From: Takakia lepidozioides
Lineage: Eukaryota; Streptophyta; Takakiopsida; Takakiales; Takakiaceae
Assembly (NCBI GenBank): GCA_030704615.1
Contig: CM060733.1
Location: 60,140,001-60,204,000, forward strand
Reading direction: 5' to 3'
DNA: 64,000 nt
The notes under the pieces: model-generated
Told to the model about the DNA's origin: nothing
The model's database searches: none
The model's input: the letters and a program-made list of their open reading frames with translations, nothing else
Program-made: the position numbers and the translations under genes
Part shown: positions 30,133-41,161 of the stretch, in pieces
Position numbering within the stretch: position 1 is the stretch's first letter
Layout: the number at the start of each line of letters is the position of its first letter

Positions 30133-32204
30133 ATGAGCGTCTTCTCAAATTACGGTCCTCCTTTTAACACTGGGTCCTTCACCCCTCCAAGCACTAGTGC
30201 CACCTCCACTAGTAGCAGTGGGTCCAAAACCACTCAGTTCAGTCCAATTATTATTGCAGTGATAGGGGTGCTTGCAGGTGCCTTTCTACTTGTGAGCTAC
30301 TACCGGATTTTTTCGAAGTATTGCACGCGATGGCGGATACAAGCATGGGACTCCCGGCGAAGGGCTAATCGAGGTGAAGATTTACCGAACATGGTATGTA
30401 CGAAGATCTCGGGAAGGCAACACGCCGAACTATGTATAATTCTCACAATTCAATACTTCAGCGTTTAAATCGTGTAGTGACAACAGGTCTTTGAACAAAA
30501 CTCTCGAGCATGAACGTTTGTATGTGCACAGGATAACTTTCTCGAATAAAAGCATACATCCGATGCTTACAATTTCTTTATCCACTTGCGAACAGGTTGT
30601 TGTTGCAGGGGAGGGGCAAGTATCATGGCCCCTAAATACAGCGGGATTAGAAGAGGCTTTGATCAAGCGCATACCCATTGCCACCTACAAAGATGCTAAG
30701 GAGCTGATTCCAGATTCAGATTGCGCGGTATGCTTAAGTGAGTTTGAGGACGACGAGACGGTTCGCATTCTGCCCAAGTGCAGTCATGCATTCCACATAT
30801 CATGTATAGACACCTGGTTGCTGTCTCACTCCACTTGCCCTCTGTGCCGTGTCAACGTTGTTGTTGCTGTTGGCACTGTTCCTTATGCATTGATGCCGGT
30901 TCCACCTGAGGGTCCCATGGATGCGCTTCCTTATCAAGAACCACTGCAGTCTGACAACGCGAGGCCCCTTATAGATCAAGAGGTACAACAACAGCAGTTA
31001 TCAGGGCCTGGCTCATTGTCCAGAGCATCAAGTCGCAGTTCTTTTGTCAGAGGTACGAATGCATTTTATCCCCAATTCTTCCATTAGATTCTTCGTAGGG
31101 GCCATTGCAATCTCTTTCCCTGCCCCCACCCGTGGACCTTCGGCTACTTTCTCAGCTCGCAGTCCCAGCAAAATTTCTCCTTTTTGGTGTATGAGCATGC
31201 CCAGCGAAACTGTGTGAGCGTTCATGAAGAAATCCCCACCGGGTACCTGGGCACAGGTTAGTTGAATCTGTTTCTAGTTGAGCACTCCCGTGTCTGGAGG
31301 TGTTCACGAAGTATTTAAAACGTTCCATGCATAAATTTTGGTGTTCACTTGCACGAATGCAGCCCCAGATTTGGATGGTGCGGATGATCAGAATACAGCG
31401 CCTCGAGAGTCGAGAGGAGCGGACATGTTTAGACTGCCGAACTCACCGTTGGAGCCGTCCAATTCTGCCAAAAGGAGGTTGTACTACAGGGCATCCAGTT
31501 CAAGGGAGCCTGGAGTCCCCTGGGAAACGGATCAAAGCGAGAGAGGGAGAACCTTAAACGAGGAAACGGATCAAAAGGGAAAGCACCCGTTGGTTAGGAG
31601 GCAGTCGCCACAGAGAAGGAACAAATTCGCGCGCTCCTGTTCAACAGGCTCCGCCGGGTCCTCGAGTACGTCCAATGTTGTGGTAGAGCTTTTGACCCAT
31701 GAGATCTTAAACGAGAGGTTGAACGGTCACCAAATGAGGGGAGAAGCTTTTTTGAATTCTGCTAGATTCGATCCTGGTTGGGCAGCTTCAAGAGGCCGTG
31801 GGCAACTGCACCGCTCGAGCACACAGAAGGTTGGGACAGAGAGTAACCCATTTGTGATGGTTGACATGGCAGGTGCCGTGGAAAACTCACATACCAATGC
31901 AATTGTAGTACCGGTTGATCTTTCAAAGGGGATGTACCCTTACTTGGGTTCAATGTCGAAAGGGAAAGATCAGAGACCTTTGAGGCATGAGGAACCAGTG
32001 GGATCTAACAGCAGGTTGGGGGCTACTTTGGCGGAAGCTTCTGCATCAGCTCTGCCACAAAAATCTCGGTCATTCAAACACTCAATGTTCAAGAAATTGA
32101 GAAGGTCTGAATCTGCTGGGTCAAGAACTGCTTTCCATTCATTTCGTAACAGCCAAAGAGTTCATGCATCAGAGAATGCCTTCCAAATCGTAGATTTTGT
32201 TTAA
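30133..32204 (+). CDS. ATL-family RING-H2 E3 ubiquitin ligase, membrane-anchored
   Basis: Three exons: 30133-30393, 30596-31052 and 31363-32204. They are joined by introns with GTATGT...ACAG and GTACGA...GCAG borders, giving a 519-residue product. Residues 38-60 form one membrane segment ([19 protein letters not shown]). Residues 104-114 ([11 protein letters not shown]) are the GLD motif that marks ATL proteins. Residues 130-171 form a RING-H2 finger, C-x2-C-x15-C-x1-H-x2-H-x2-C-x10-C-x2-C, with the typical LPKCSHAFH and CIDTWL. The C-terminal 280 residues are long, basic and Ser-rich, ending FQIVDFV. Family members sit in the plasma or endosomal membrane and pass ubiquitin from E2 to targets in defence and development; the target here is unknown. 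ATG 30133 was chosen because it directly precedes the hydrophilic leader. An alternative acceptor at GTTGTTGTTGCAG keeps frame. Confidence 0.9.
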
Positions 32205-33974
32205 CAGAACTTTTGAGTTTCCAATATTAGCTCTCACACAATCAATCATAAACAGGTCTCTCATAAACTTGAGTAGACAAATCGTATGCATAGTGTCTGT
32301 CACTTACAAACAGACGTTTTTCTTCAATTTCCTGGGTCTCGACACAAAGACAAGTCACATTCTGCAGGAAAATTAGACTAGAGGAGATGATTTGCAAGGG
32401 GCTTCGAACGACTTCCGTCTGAAGAACTCGTACAACTTCAAGCTTTTTGAACCGGACGAGTTTTTGGGTCATGAGTTCATTGTGTCATGTTCAGTCATCT
32501 ATAGTATTCATGCCCGAGCTGTTGCGCAGCTCTGGAACATTGTACACGAGCCAGTTAGTAGTAGCTGCTATTCATCTGGAGGTTAAATTTACACTAGACC
32601 TGTAATTGAATCAGGTTTTGGAATGTACAGACCTGCAAGCTGTACATTGACACATGTATCAGAGAATGCCAAGAATCCCTATTCAATGTTCACGATTGTT
32701 CATGTGTTGCACATGCACATGATGGTGACTCTTAGAGGTTAGAAACAGACTTCAGATTTTAAGATTCATTTCTTTTTTCTCACGAGTGTCCCACTAGACT
32801 CTCACCCACACACAAACTTGTACATGATCAAAACTAGTGCTGAGCACTCCTTTTAAATGAATTCGTAAACTCGAGCTGGATTGATTCCGCTCCAGCTTAT
32901 ATGAGCACACGGGAAGTGCGGAGAAGGAGCTTGTAACGTTGACATACTATAGCAGTCTAGAGACAACCCCAAAGTCGCTCAGAGTACCACATGTGGCTGA
33001 AAGCCCAGCTCCTTGGCCATGTCCCTCTAGAGATACCATCCTTCTCCCCTTTCTGCGTCTCCAGCCTCATGCTTGTATATATATATACACATTAGTGTCT
33101 GTTTTAGACACTTGGAAAAAATCCGTGTCCAGACAGTACTTTAGTGTACTAATTATTCGAGTCTGTCATTTGATGGGAGGCTGAAGGTGGATTTATCCGC
33201 AGAAAAGAGGATCATGAATCTTGGTTTCGAGTAACGCCAAAATCGCGCTTGTAGCACAATACCCACAGGAGAACAGTTCTTCAATTATTGCCCGGCGAGA
33301 ATATACTGTAATGTGCACCAAAAGTAAAACAAGTTCTGAGAGCTTCTCGAAGAATCAAGACGTGTCAAAGATTTTCAACTTCCAGGTGCTTGTTGAAGAC
33401 TGTAGTCTAACTCGGGATAGTCAAGGTAGGCCCTTCCATGCAAAGAGATAATCTAATCACTGCAGGTCAACCGAACAAAAAGTAATGCTCTTGAAAGTGT
33501 GTTTTCGCCTCAAACTTAGTACTGGGGATGTAGGGCCCAAATTTTACTTAATGCACGTAAAGATAAATCTAGTGTGCTGCTGCAATGCTGGAGACTCGGT
33601 TGACAAGTCTGTGCGAGCATCTTTGACTTTGCAACGCGGCACCCAAAAGTCTAATGCAATCTGAACATTGACCTTGAACAATGCCTAGGACTGCCTGATG
33701 ATATCCATGCCACGAGAAAATCCTCCGTGTGGACTACTGGGCCTCCAGGACGGCAAGCACGGCAAGCTTCAATTGTTTTGGTCCCGTTTGGGTAGAATGT
33801 CTTGGGCATCCTCGCGCCACACTGGCATATATCTTTCGTGAACACACAGTCTGCCTGAGGTATCAGTTAAGCTACACCGAGCATCAAACAACACTAATTT
33901 AGTACCTCTTAGATAAATAGTCTGAGGGCACAAGACACTGGTGCGTTTGAACAATGAAATCGTTTGCATAGATA
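32205..33974. other. Downstream of the ATL gene, no gene recognised
   Basis: Contains the 3' end of the ATL transcription unit, presumably within the first few hundred bases, then AT-rich sequence. No ORF, RNA or repeat is supported. AGATA at 33970-33974 is the left target duplication of the copia element. Confidence 0.5.
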
Positions 33975-34188
33975 TGTTGAAAACAGCTCCATAATCTACA
34001 ACTTGACTTGTAGATAAAGTTAGAGACATTAAAAGTAACTCTCTATTTAGAGAGGCTTTTGTCTTAAAGTTAAAGCTAGTCCATTATGGGACTACTTAAC
34101 ACATATAGTAAATGTAGGTCTAGAAGGCAAGTCTAGGTGGAGAGCTTGTATACAATCCTCTTTTGTTGTTCTATCTACGTTTTCAACA
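33975..34188 (+). repeat. 5' LTR of the copia element (internally shortened)
   Basis: 214 bp, TGTTGAAAAC to TTTTCAACA. Compared with the 3' LTR it lacks about 90 bases containing TATTGATTGC, AAGAGCTGGGGGTGAAGCC and GTGCCTCTATGG. A second partial LTR with this segment follows at 34240-34460 and ends again at 34784, with a second TGGTATCAGAGC at 34785-34796. The 5' end is therefore a compound of two LTR copies. Confidence 0.8.
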
Positions 34189-34461
34189 TGGTATCAGAGC
34201 ATGGTTGCTAGAAGGTGGCTGTAGTTTCATGCTAGATAGAGGAGAGGCTTTTGTCTTAAAATTAAAGCTAGTCCATTATGGGACTACTAATTAACATATA
34301 TAGTAAAAGTAGGTCTAAAAGGCAACTCTTAGTGATTGTTTCTAGCCTAGCTAAAACTATAAAAGAAGCTCGAGGGTGAAGCCATGACAGATTTGTTGTT
34401 CTTGCTGTGTGCTTCTATGGTTGGGTGAAGAGCTACTATAAAATCCTCTTTCATGTTCATT

Positions 34462-34745
34462 TTCTGGAGTCATATGTTGAGATGCTCTTGAATCAATGTA
34501 CCACTCATACTTCTGCCTAGAAATATGCTGAAAGCGAAACTACAAATAAGACAGGGTATTTGTGACCAGTAGCTACATTCCCTTGTGTTTCTTGATTCTG
34601 CCGTTTACACTCCTCTGCTATGCGTATTTTGTACTCTTTTATCCCATGCCCATATTTCTTGCAATGATAGTGCACTTCATCCTTGATTTCAGCTTAAACT
34701 TTGAGCCAGACTTTGCAATCTGACATGAAAGGAAGTTCTATTTCT
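34462..34745 (-). pseudogene. Inverted copia fragment: zinc knuckle and protease start
   Basis: Read on the minus strand: HYHCKKYGHGIKEYK (a degraded Gag knuckle), then FVVSLSA, then KYEWYIDSRASQHMTPE, the copia protease active-site region (DSGA with Gly to Arg). It forms an inverted repeat of roughly 110 bp with the plus-strand protease sequence at 36926-37038. It interrupts the second partial LTR. It comes from another element of the same family inserted in opposite orientation, or from a local inversion. Confidence 0.75.
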
Positions 34746-34919
34746 CTACAATCCTCTTTTGTTGTTTTATCTATGTTTTCAACATGGTATCAGAGCCTGG
34801 TTGCTACAAGGTGACTGCAATTCATGTTATCTAGATAGAGGAGGTGCTACGAGGTGGCAGCGAAGACGTGATCAAAGGGAGCTCCTAGCCAAAGTGATTT
34901 GGTCCACGGCCAATGATCA

Positions 34920-35447
34920 GTAAGTCTGTGAGTTTGCTGACTGTCAAGGATATTTAAGTCTTAGATGTTGAGAATGAGAGACCTAATGGAAAAATTTCTG
35001 CTCATCGAAACGTTATAGATATAAGAGTAGAAGATCAATTCAATGGAACCAATTACCAGTCTTGGAAGTTTAGAATGGAAATGATTCTTCTAGACAAGGA
35101 CCCGTGGGGATTGATTGATGGGTCGTAGGTAGGACCTGATGATGCAGTTGGCCAAGCTTTATGGGATAGAAAAGATCAGAAGACTAGAGCTAACATCATA
35201 ATGAGCTTGAGAGACAATCAGATGAATGTAGTCATTGACGCTAAAAATTCGAAAGAGGTTTGGCATAAGCTAACACCTATTTCTATTTTTGAGACGAGGG
35301 ATGTAACGTAACGAGTGATTGCGACACAAAAGTTCTATGGTCTGAAGATGACCGAGTCTGACGGAATCAGTTGAACAAAATTTGAGTTTGTTCGGTGTCT
35401 TAAGAGACGACTTGAAATCTGTGGGAACTGTGATTCTGATGAACAGT
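34920..35447 (+). pseudogene. copia Gag fragment
   Basis: The frame shows VLDVENERPNGKISAHRNVI, DQFNGTNYQSWKFRMEMILL, WDRKDQKTRANIIMSLRDNQ and FYGLKMTESDGIS, the pattern of plant copia Gag (UBN2 type). Stops occur after VKDI, after LIDGS and after FETRDVT. It breaks off at about 35447, where pogo-like sequence starts. Confidence 0.8.
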
Positions 35448-36383
35448 TTTGGCTAGAACCACACCTCCGCAATTCCGCCCGGCCTGGCAGCCCGATTCAT
35501 CGCAGTTCCAAATCCGTGACGCATCGTAGTTGTACTTTTTGTAGATCAAGTCTAAATTAGTGTAGAATGATTCTACGTTCTCAGGGCAAAGCCCGCTTGC
35601 CCTCCCAGTTTCCAGCCTTTGTGCCACCCTCAAGGTCAAATGTCCATGTCTAGATCTGAACCATCTAATCCATCCAAAGCCTGGAATTCCTTGCTTAAAT
35701 GGTGTCTCTCGCTCTTGGGTTATTTCAGCCATCTTTAACCGGAGCTGTGTGAGTGTAAGAGGATGCCCAATCTCTTGCATGCGTTCGATATATTTCACCA
35801 GTAGATCCTCCTCAGCAGCAGTCAACGTGCCCTTGATGCCTCTACTACGTGTGGTCGTGATCCCATACACATGATTCCGAAGGCTAGAGGCAGGTATTCC
35901 GAATATCCTTGAAGCTGCTCTCAAGTGTTCTCCCCGATTCACGGCTGCCATGGCACCAGCTAATGCCTCGTTTGACCAGTTCCCATTCTTACGTTGTCTT
36001 GGAGCTTTTTTGGGTCTCCCACCCCGATTTCGAGCAGGTGCAGGTGCAGTAGTGTTGTCATTGGAGGTCTGGTCCACTGACACACGCTCTTCATTTGTAG
36101 ATCGATTCTCAACTAGACTTTCACGTAAGTTAGCATCTTGAGAACCCTGCCCAGCTGAGAACTGTACACTGCGATCCCATGGATCTTGGGCCCACTGAAA
36201 GTTGACATCTTTCTCACCTTCATCACTCTGACTACCCTCATGTGAATGCTTGTTGTTGTAATTTTGTCTCTCATCAGATTCATCGCTGGAATGGCTCTCT
36301 GTCTGTATCTCGTCATAAGCCACATCCTCCTCGGTATCCGGTAGCAACCTGAAAGCCTGCGAAAGTCTGAAATCTAGATCCAT
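35400..36383 (-). pseudogene. pogo-like (Tc1/mariner) transposase, C-terminally truncated
   Basis: Minus-strand ORF of 327 residues with an ATG start at 36383. Residues 1-115 are acidic and Ser-rich. About residues 120-180 carry a GRPKKAPRQRK basic patch and a psq-type helix-turn-helix (WSNEALAGAMAAVNRGEHLR, GIPASSLRNHVYG). A CENP-B-like DNA-binding part follows (AAEEDLLVKYIERMQEIGHP, PGFGWIRWFRSRHGHLTLR). The DDE domain begins at RIWNCDESG, with the first catalytic Asp, and is cut off soon after; the last 15 codons are antisense copia Gag. Intact proteins cut and paste pogo elements at TA sites. This one lacks two catalytic residues. It may be a remnant or a capture by the copia insertion event. 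Confidence 0.85.
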
Positions 36384-36925
36384 GGTGGTGAAACTCTACA
36401 GGTGGAAATGTGAAAATATCTGAATTGCTACACTCATGGAACTCTTACGGATTGCACAGTGGAACCCTTGCACATCTGATTTGTGGCCAAGTGGGTCCGT
36501 GTTATACTTGGTATGAGAGTTTGAATGGTAGGCGCCACTCTGCTTAATTGGAGCAGCCGTATTTTGAATTGAGCAGCCACTACATTTAATTGGAGCAGCC
36601 GTCATGGCTATTACGAAGCGTTATCTTTCCCAAATTCACCCTAAACTTGTTTTAATAAGTGATTAAGGCATGCAAATCATGTTTATAGTTAACCTCCAAC
36701 TTTGCTATTAACCATCCTATAGAGCATACATTAATAACAAAAATACTGTACAATACAAGTCACAACCATATCCCTATATATAAGGACTTCTCTCCATTGA
36801 TGAACCTAAAACCAACCAATGAAAATAATGCATCCATTTAAGGACTTCATCAATCACATTTGCTCACAAATATAGGGGTCCATTTAAGGTCACGCACACA
36901 TTTAGGTGTTTGCACCTTAGCTACT
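36384..36925. other. Pogo-like element flank inside the copia element
   Basis: AT-rich sequence upstream of the transposase start. ATTGGAGCAGCCGT occurs twice and a related ATTGAGCAGCC copy lies between (36540-36605). I could not identify terminal inverted repeats, so the limits of the inserted element are approximate. Confidence 0.45.
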
Positions 36926-37560
36926 CATTAGAAATAACCCGTCTTACTTGTAGTTTCGTTTTCAGCACATTGTACTACTAGGCAGAAGTATGAGTGGTGC
37001 AGTCATTCAGGAGCATCTCAATATATGATTCCAGAAAGGAACACTTTCTTACATACAAACCTATATCTCCTTCCCAGTATGTTCTCTTGGGAGATGATAG
37101 CAAACACGTCAATAGTGGAGAAAGTACAATTTCACTTATGAGAGATTTGAGAAGTGCAAGGTGTACTATACGTACCTATCTTAATCAAAAACTTGTTGTT
37201 ATAGAGGAAGATAGTTGATGCTGGATATAAAGTGCTATTCCAGAAAGATTGTTTCATGAAGGTCAAGTAGTAGCACAAGCATCTCTTTTAGACAATGGTC
37301 TATATAGACTGGAAAATCAAAGTTCTAGTGCCCTTGCAACCTATTCACAGAGACGGGATCAAGACTAGTCATGTCAGAACCGAGTTATGGCATAGACAAT
37401 TGGGACATGTGAGCATCAACAAGTTGAGACAGATGAAACAGTCAACTTCTTTTGTAGAAGGACTATCATTGAAAAATGTCACCAACCTTGATCTATGTAA
37501 AGGTTGCATAGAAGGGAAACAACATAGAACTCAGATTCCTAGTGATGGTGGATGAATAAC
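36926..37560 (+). pseudogene. copia protease and GAG-pre-integrase domain
   Basis: KYEW followed by HSGASQYMIPER at about 36985-37035 is the degraded protease active site. It continues with LTYKPISPSQYVLLGDDSKH, and in a later frame with LWHRQLGHVSINKLRQM and CKGCIEGKQHRTQIP, the integrase zinc-binding (GAG-pre-integrase) domain. Frames change at least twice and stops are present. Confidence 0.82.
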
Positions 37561-37839
37561 CATAAACATCCTGGAAATGATACATTCTGATGTATGCGGA
37601 CCAATGCTAACTAAGTCCTTTGGAAGAGTCATAGAGAAATTCAAGGAGTTCAAAGTTTTGCAGAAAAACAAACAGGAAAGGTCTCGAAGATTCTCAGATC
37701 CGACAACGAAGCAGAGTTCATCTCAAAGGATATGAGAAGAATAGGAGGATTTGAATGTTATTCCCTATCAAAGTGCGGTTGGGAGTTTGATGTACTGCAT
37801 GGTTTCTAATAGGTTAGACATTGCCTCAGAGGAACGACA

Positions 37840-38250
37840 TCATCTGGCATAGTTTACGGCGGAAAGAAGAGTCCAAAGTTGGTTGGATTTACAGATGCAG
37901 ATTGGGCATGATCTATTGATAGTAAAAGATGTACTTCAGGCCATTGCTTTGTTCTAACATGTGGCGTGGTGTCTTGGTCTAGCAAACGACAAACTTCAAC
38001 AATTTTTTCATCAACAGAAGCTGAGTACATATCAGTTACACAAGCAGCAAAAGGAGCTGTTTGGTTGCGGAAGCTATTTGGAGATGTGGGGCACCTACAG
38101 CCGCACCTTAGCTCGGGAGATTGTAGGCAAAGGAGAAATTGAAATGGTCTACTGCCCTACAGAAGACATGATGGCTGATGTATTGACAAAGAGCTTCTAT
38201 ACAATCTTCTTTCATCTTTGGAAGGTTCAGATTACAGATTACGTGTATCA
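37840..38250 (+). pseudogene. copia RNase H
   Basis: One frame reads LVGFTDADWA, a stop, SIDSKRCTSGHCFVLTCGVV, SWSSKRQTSTIFSSTEAEYI and QAAKGAVWLRKLFGDVG, the typical end of copia pol with the D-E-D residues in FTDADWA and STEAEY. The following frame carries EMVYCPTEDMMADVLTKSF. The CACTGAGTGAGGG at 38250-38262 is the likely polypurine tract. One stop and one frameshift are visible. Confidence 0.85.
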
Positions 38251-38261
38251 CTGAGTGAGGG

Positions 38262-39273
38262 TGTTGGAAAAGATGGAAAAGAGCTCCATAATCTACAACT
38301 TGACTTGTAGATAAAGTTAGACACATTAAAAATAACTCTCAATTTTTGTCTTAAAGTTAAAGCTAGTCCATTATGGGACTACTTAACATACTTGCCTAAT
38401 AATTATTTTTGGGGCCATTTGGCAGTTAGGCACTTTCGAGATTTTTTTTTCAAATTAGGCATCTTGGATGTGTAATTTTTTCAAATTAGGCAACTAAAAA
38501 CAATGATCACAAAATGAAAATGCAAAAATACAACCGCTGCCATGGATGAAAATTGAAAACTGAGTCCATGAATGACGTTTAAAATGAAAACTCAGCTGTT
38601 GTCTATCATCTACGGGCCCCACTGCCCTAACAGCTTTCATATGCCTTTTTTGTTATGGAAGATGTCCCAGATATCTATCTTGATCTCACTGTAGTTGATA
38701 GCATGAGTAGATGTTTGGCAAATCTGCATATTGTAGACGAAGAGCTTCCTAATCTCAATGATAGTTGAGAGTCCGAAGGAGAGCTTGGATACGAGGCTAA
38801 TTATGATGAGATAGTTGAGTCAATGCAATGACCTATGGAGATTATCTGGAGCTAGTATAAGCATCAAATAGTATGAAGTAGAAGTTGGATAGCATTTTTA
38901 GATTGTTTTCTATTTTAAATTTATTTTTATAATTTAAATTCAAGTTTTTATTCCATTAGGCTCTTTTAGAGAGAATTTTGAAAATTAGGCACTCTTTGAA
39001 GATAATTTTTTAAAAATTAGGCACTCTCCTAAAAAATAATTTATTTGGATTAGGCACGTTTTTTTGAATTAATTTCTGCCTAACCGGCTATCTCACTACG
39101 GTATATAGTAAAAGTACTAAAAGGCAAGTCTTATTGATTGCTTTAAGCCTAGCTAGAACTATATAAGAGCTGGGGGTGAAGCCACAGATCAATTGTTCAC
39201 GCTGTGTGCCTCTATGGTTGGGTGGAGAGCTTCTATACAATCCTTTTCTGTTGTTCTATCTACGTTTTCAACA
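38262..39273 (+). repeat. 3' LTR of the copia element with an inserted AT-rich segment
   Basis: The left part (38262-38393) matches the start of the 5' LTR and the right part (about 39103-39273) matches its end. The roughly 710 bases between (38394-39102) are foreign and contain repeated ATTAGGCA(C/T) motifs at about 38453, 38486, 38984, 39018 and 39049. They begin CTTGCCTAATAATT and end TGCCTAACCGG. No ORF is present. They look like a small non-autonomous element, but I found no clean terminal repeats. Confidence 0.75.
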
Positions 39274-39308
39274 AGATAGACCTCTCAACTTCGGATAGGG
39301 ATTATATT

Positions 39309-39783
39309 GGTGCCGATAAGCTAGCTGTACCATATTGGGAGCAACATGCCAACGTGGATCAAGATGCTGGCAGAGCACAACGCTCCCAATGGAGTTGACC
39401 TGAGGCTTGTACCTGTGGTCAAAAGGAGCATGTATCCCCATTTTGTTGAAAGGAGAGCTGGCAGCAAGCCTGTGATGGTCACCCGGTGATCCTTACGTTT
39501 CTCGAGCGACCTTTTCCCTGAAGCGTGCTCTTGCCCTGGCAGAAATCTCACAAGTTGTCACTTATCATAAGCTGGGGTCACTACGCAAGTTTCCGTTGCT
39601 ACACAATCGACTACACCGTTCTACCGGATTGAGGGAACTGCTAAGATTGCACAACCTAGATCCCGTCCACTGTGTACTTCAAGCGGAGCATGCACAATGG
39701 GAATTTGCGCGAGACAAGAACTTGATCGCCCCAGATAAGAGATTTAGAAACAGAGACAACGTTTTTGCAGATGAAGACCTGTA
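39309..39783 (+). pseudogene. Unidentified conserved-looking coding fragment
   Basis: A frame gives YHIGSNMPTWIKMLAEHNAP, then NGVDLRLVPVVKRSMYPHFV, then KPVMVTR and a TGA. A one-base shift at about 39488 continues smoothly as DPYVSRATFSLKRALALAEI to RDKNLIAPDKRFRNRDNVFA, stopping at 39783. Codon composition and absence of other stops over about 155 residues suggest a former or partial gene. The start may be an acceptor site (GATAAGCTAG). The copia element ends 30 bases upstream, so it may have been separated from its 5' part. I do not recognise the family. Confidence 0.45.
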
Positions 39784-41161
39784 GAGCTACATTGCTATGG
39801 AATGTATACGAGAGGTTCACAAACAGGTATGGAGTCCGATGTAACTAATTGAAACCATGACGATAACTTATCCACCTCCTCTCTTATGGCTCTTTTCCCT
39901 TAACGTAATACATATGTGAGACTTACATGTACATAGCTCTGAAAGAATATGAAGGAAGGAGCTCTGTAAGTACCAAAAAGAGAAAGAAACGTTATCATAT
40001 CCACGGAAATCCGAAAGCACTTGCTTGTGCGTAAGAGAGAAACGAAATGACGTGAAATGGAACTTTATACCGTCCCCAGAAAGCTCAAAGTGCTAATGGA
40101 CAAAAGGAAAGCAAGAAGCAAGAACGAAAAAAGACAAGAGTGCGAAGCCAGAAGCAGCCCAAAAGCAACTACTGCTCAAGAGATTGTCTAGGGTTCAAAG
40201 CTTCTGCTGAGAGAAAAAGTTCGGGGAAAATGTTAGACTGGGCTATCAAAGAACATCTCCATAGATGTTTGTTATGCCGGGGTTTTTCGTCGGAATGACT
40301 TCAAGCAATGCAAGTACATGAGAGGGAAGGGGACTCTACATTACTGAGTGCATGTGAACGTTGGCTATGGGGTTGTCAGTCCCCACTAGACACTAATCAT
40401 AATATCATAGTGTCCTAAGAGACATTCATGGTCATGTCATCATTGGAGCTTATCCTGTAGGTGATCCACTGCACATTCAAGCTAATAGCTATGTGAATCT
40501 AAAACTCTATTTTCAAGATTATGGATCCTGCAGGACTTCCCACAGTGGACAACAAGGTTGGTTGAGCTGCCCTTCCCACTACTTACAGGTACATGTGTTT
40601 ATAGAAAGCTGCAAATTTATTTCTCTCATCTACAGGGCTAACAACAAGTAGGTTTCAGTGAGGTCCGGGGCCCTTCCTGGCTGTTACAAGTTAGTTGGAG
40701 ACATACTAGTCATAAGAAAGGTAAAGGCACTTATTGAGACTTTAGTCAGGTTGCTTAAGACATGTATCATCATGTAATTGCTCATAGGAGAGCCCATATG
40801 CATAATCAGCTCTATCAATTGGTCTAAGGCAATATTTGCCAGGTATAACTTTTGGAGTACAAGTAAAGGCAGCTACTTGCTCTGCTTCTGATGATCCAAT
40901 TGATTTACAGGCTGGCACATTGTGGAAATCCAACTATGGATCTGTCACCAATGTCAATCCTGGTCGTGGCCGCTTTCCAACACACCTGGGGGGGGGGGGG
41001 GGGAGTTCGTAGATGTATTTTACCTTGTAAGATTATTGAATCTCAGGATATCACCACTAGATATTGATCAAGCTTCAATCAATTTTAAGCTCAAAAGTTT
41101 ATCCTGGCACACAGAACTGTGCCTTCAAAATAAGGGCTCCAGCTCTGTCGTATACCTTTGC
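39784..41161. other. No gene recognised; G16 run
   Basis: No supported ORF or RNA. A run of 16 G lies at 40988-41003, a likely source of sequencing uncertainty. Confidence 0.5.

Larger units (their letters stand above)
33975..39273 (+). mobile_element. Ty1/copia retrotransposon, degraded and nested
   Basis: LTRs begin TGTTG (33975 and 38262) and end TTTTCAACA (34188 and 39273). The 5-bp target duplication AGATA is perfect (33970-33974 and 39274-39278). A methionine-initiator tRNA primer site TGGTATCAGAGC follows the LTR at 34189. Coding remains are Gag (about 34920-35447), protease and GAG-pre-integrase (36950-37560) and RNase H (about 37840-38250). Reverse transcriptase and most of integrase are gone. 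Insertions inside it are a pogo-like transposon segment (about 35448-36925), an inverted copia fragment (34462-34745) and a 0.7-kb AT-rich segment in the 3' LTR. Confidence 0.9.

Noticed and set aside
33769-34029. Minus-strand 86-codon frame over the copia 5' LTR start
   Set aside because: It crosses the target duplication and LTR border; a similar frame at 38108-38326 covers the other LTR. Shadow frames.
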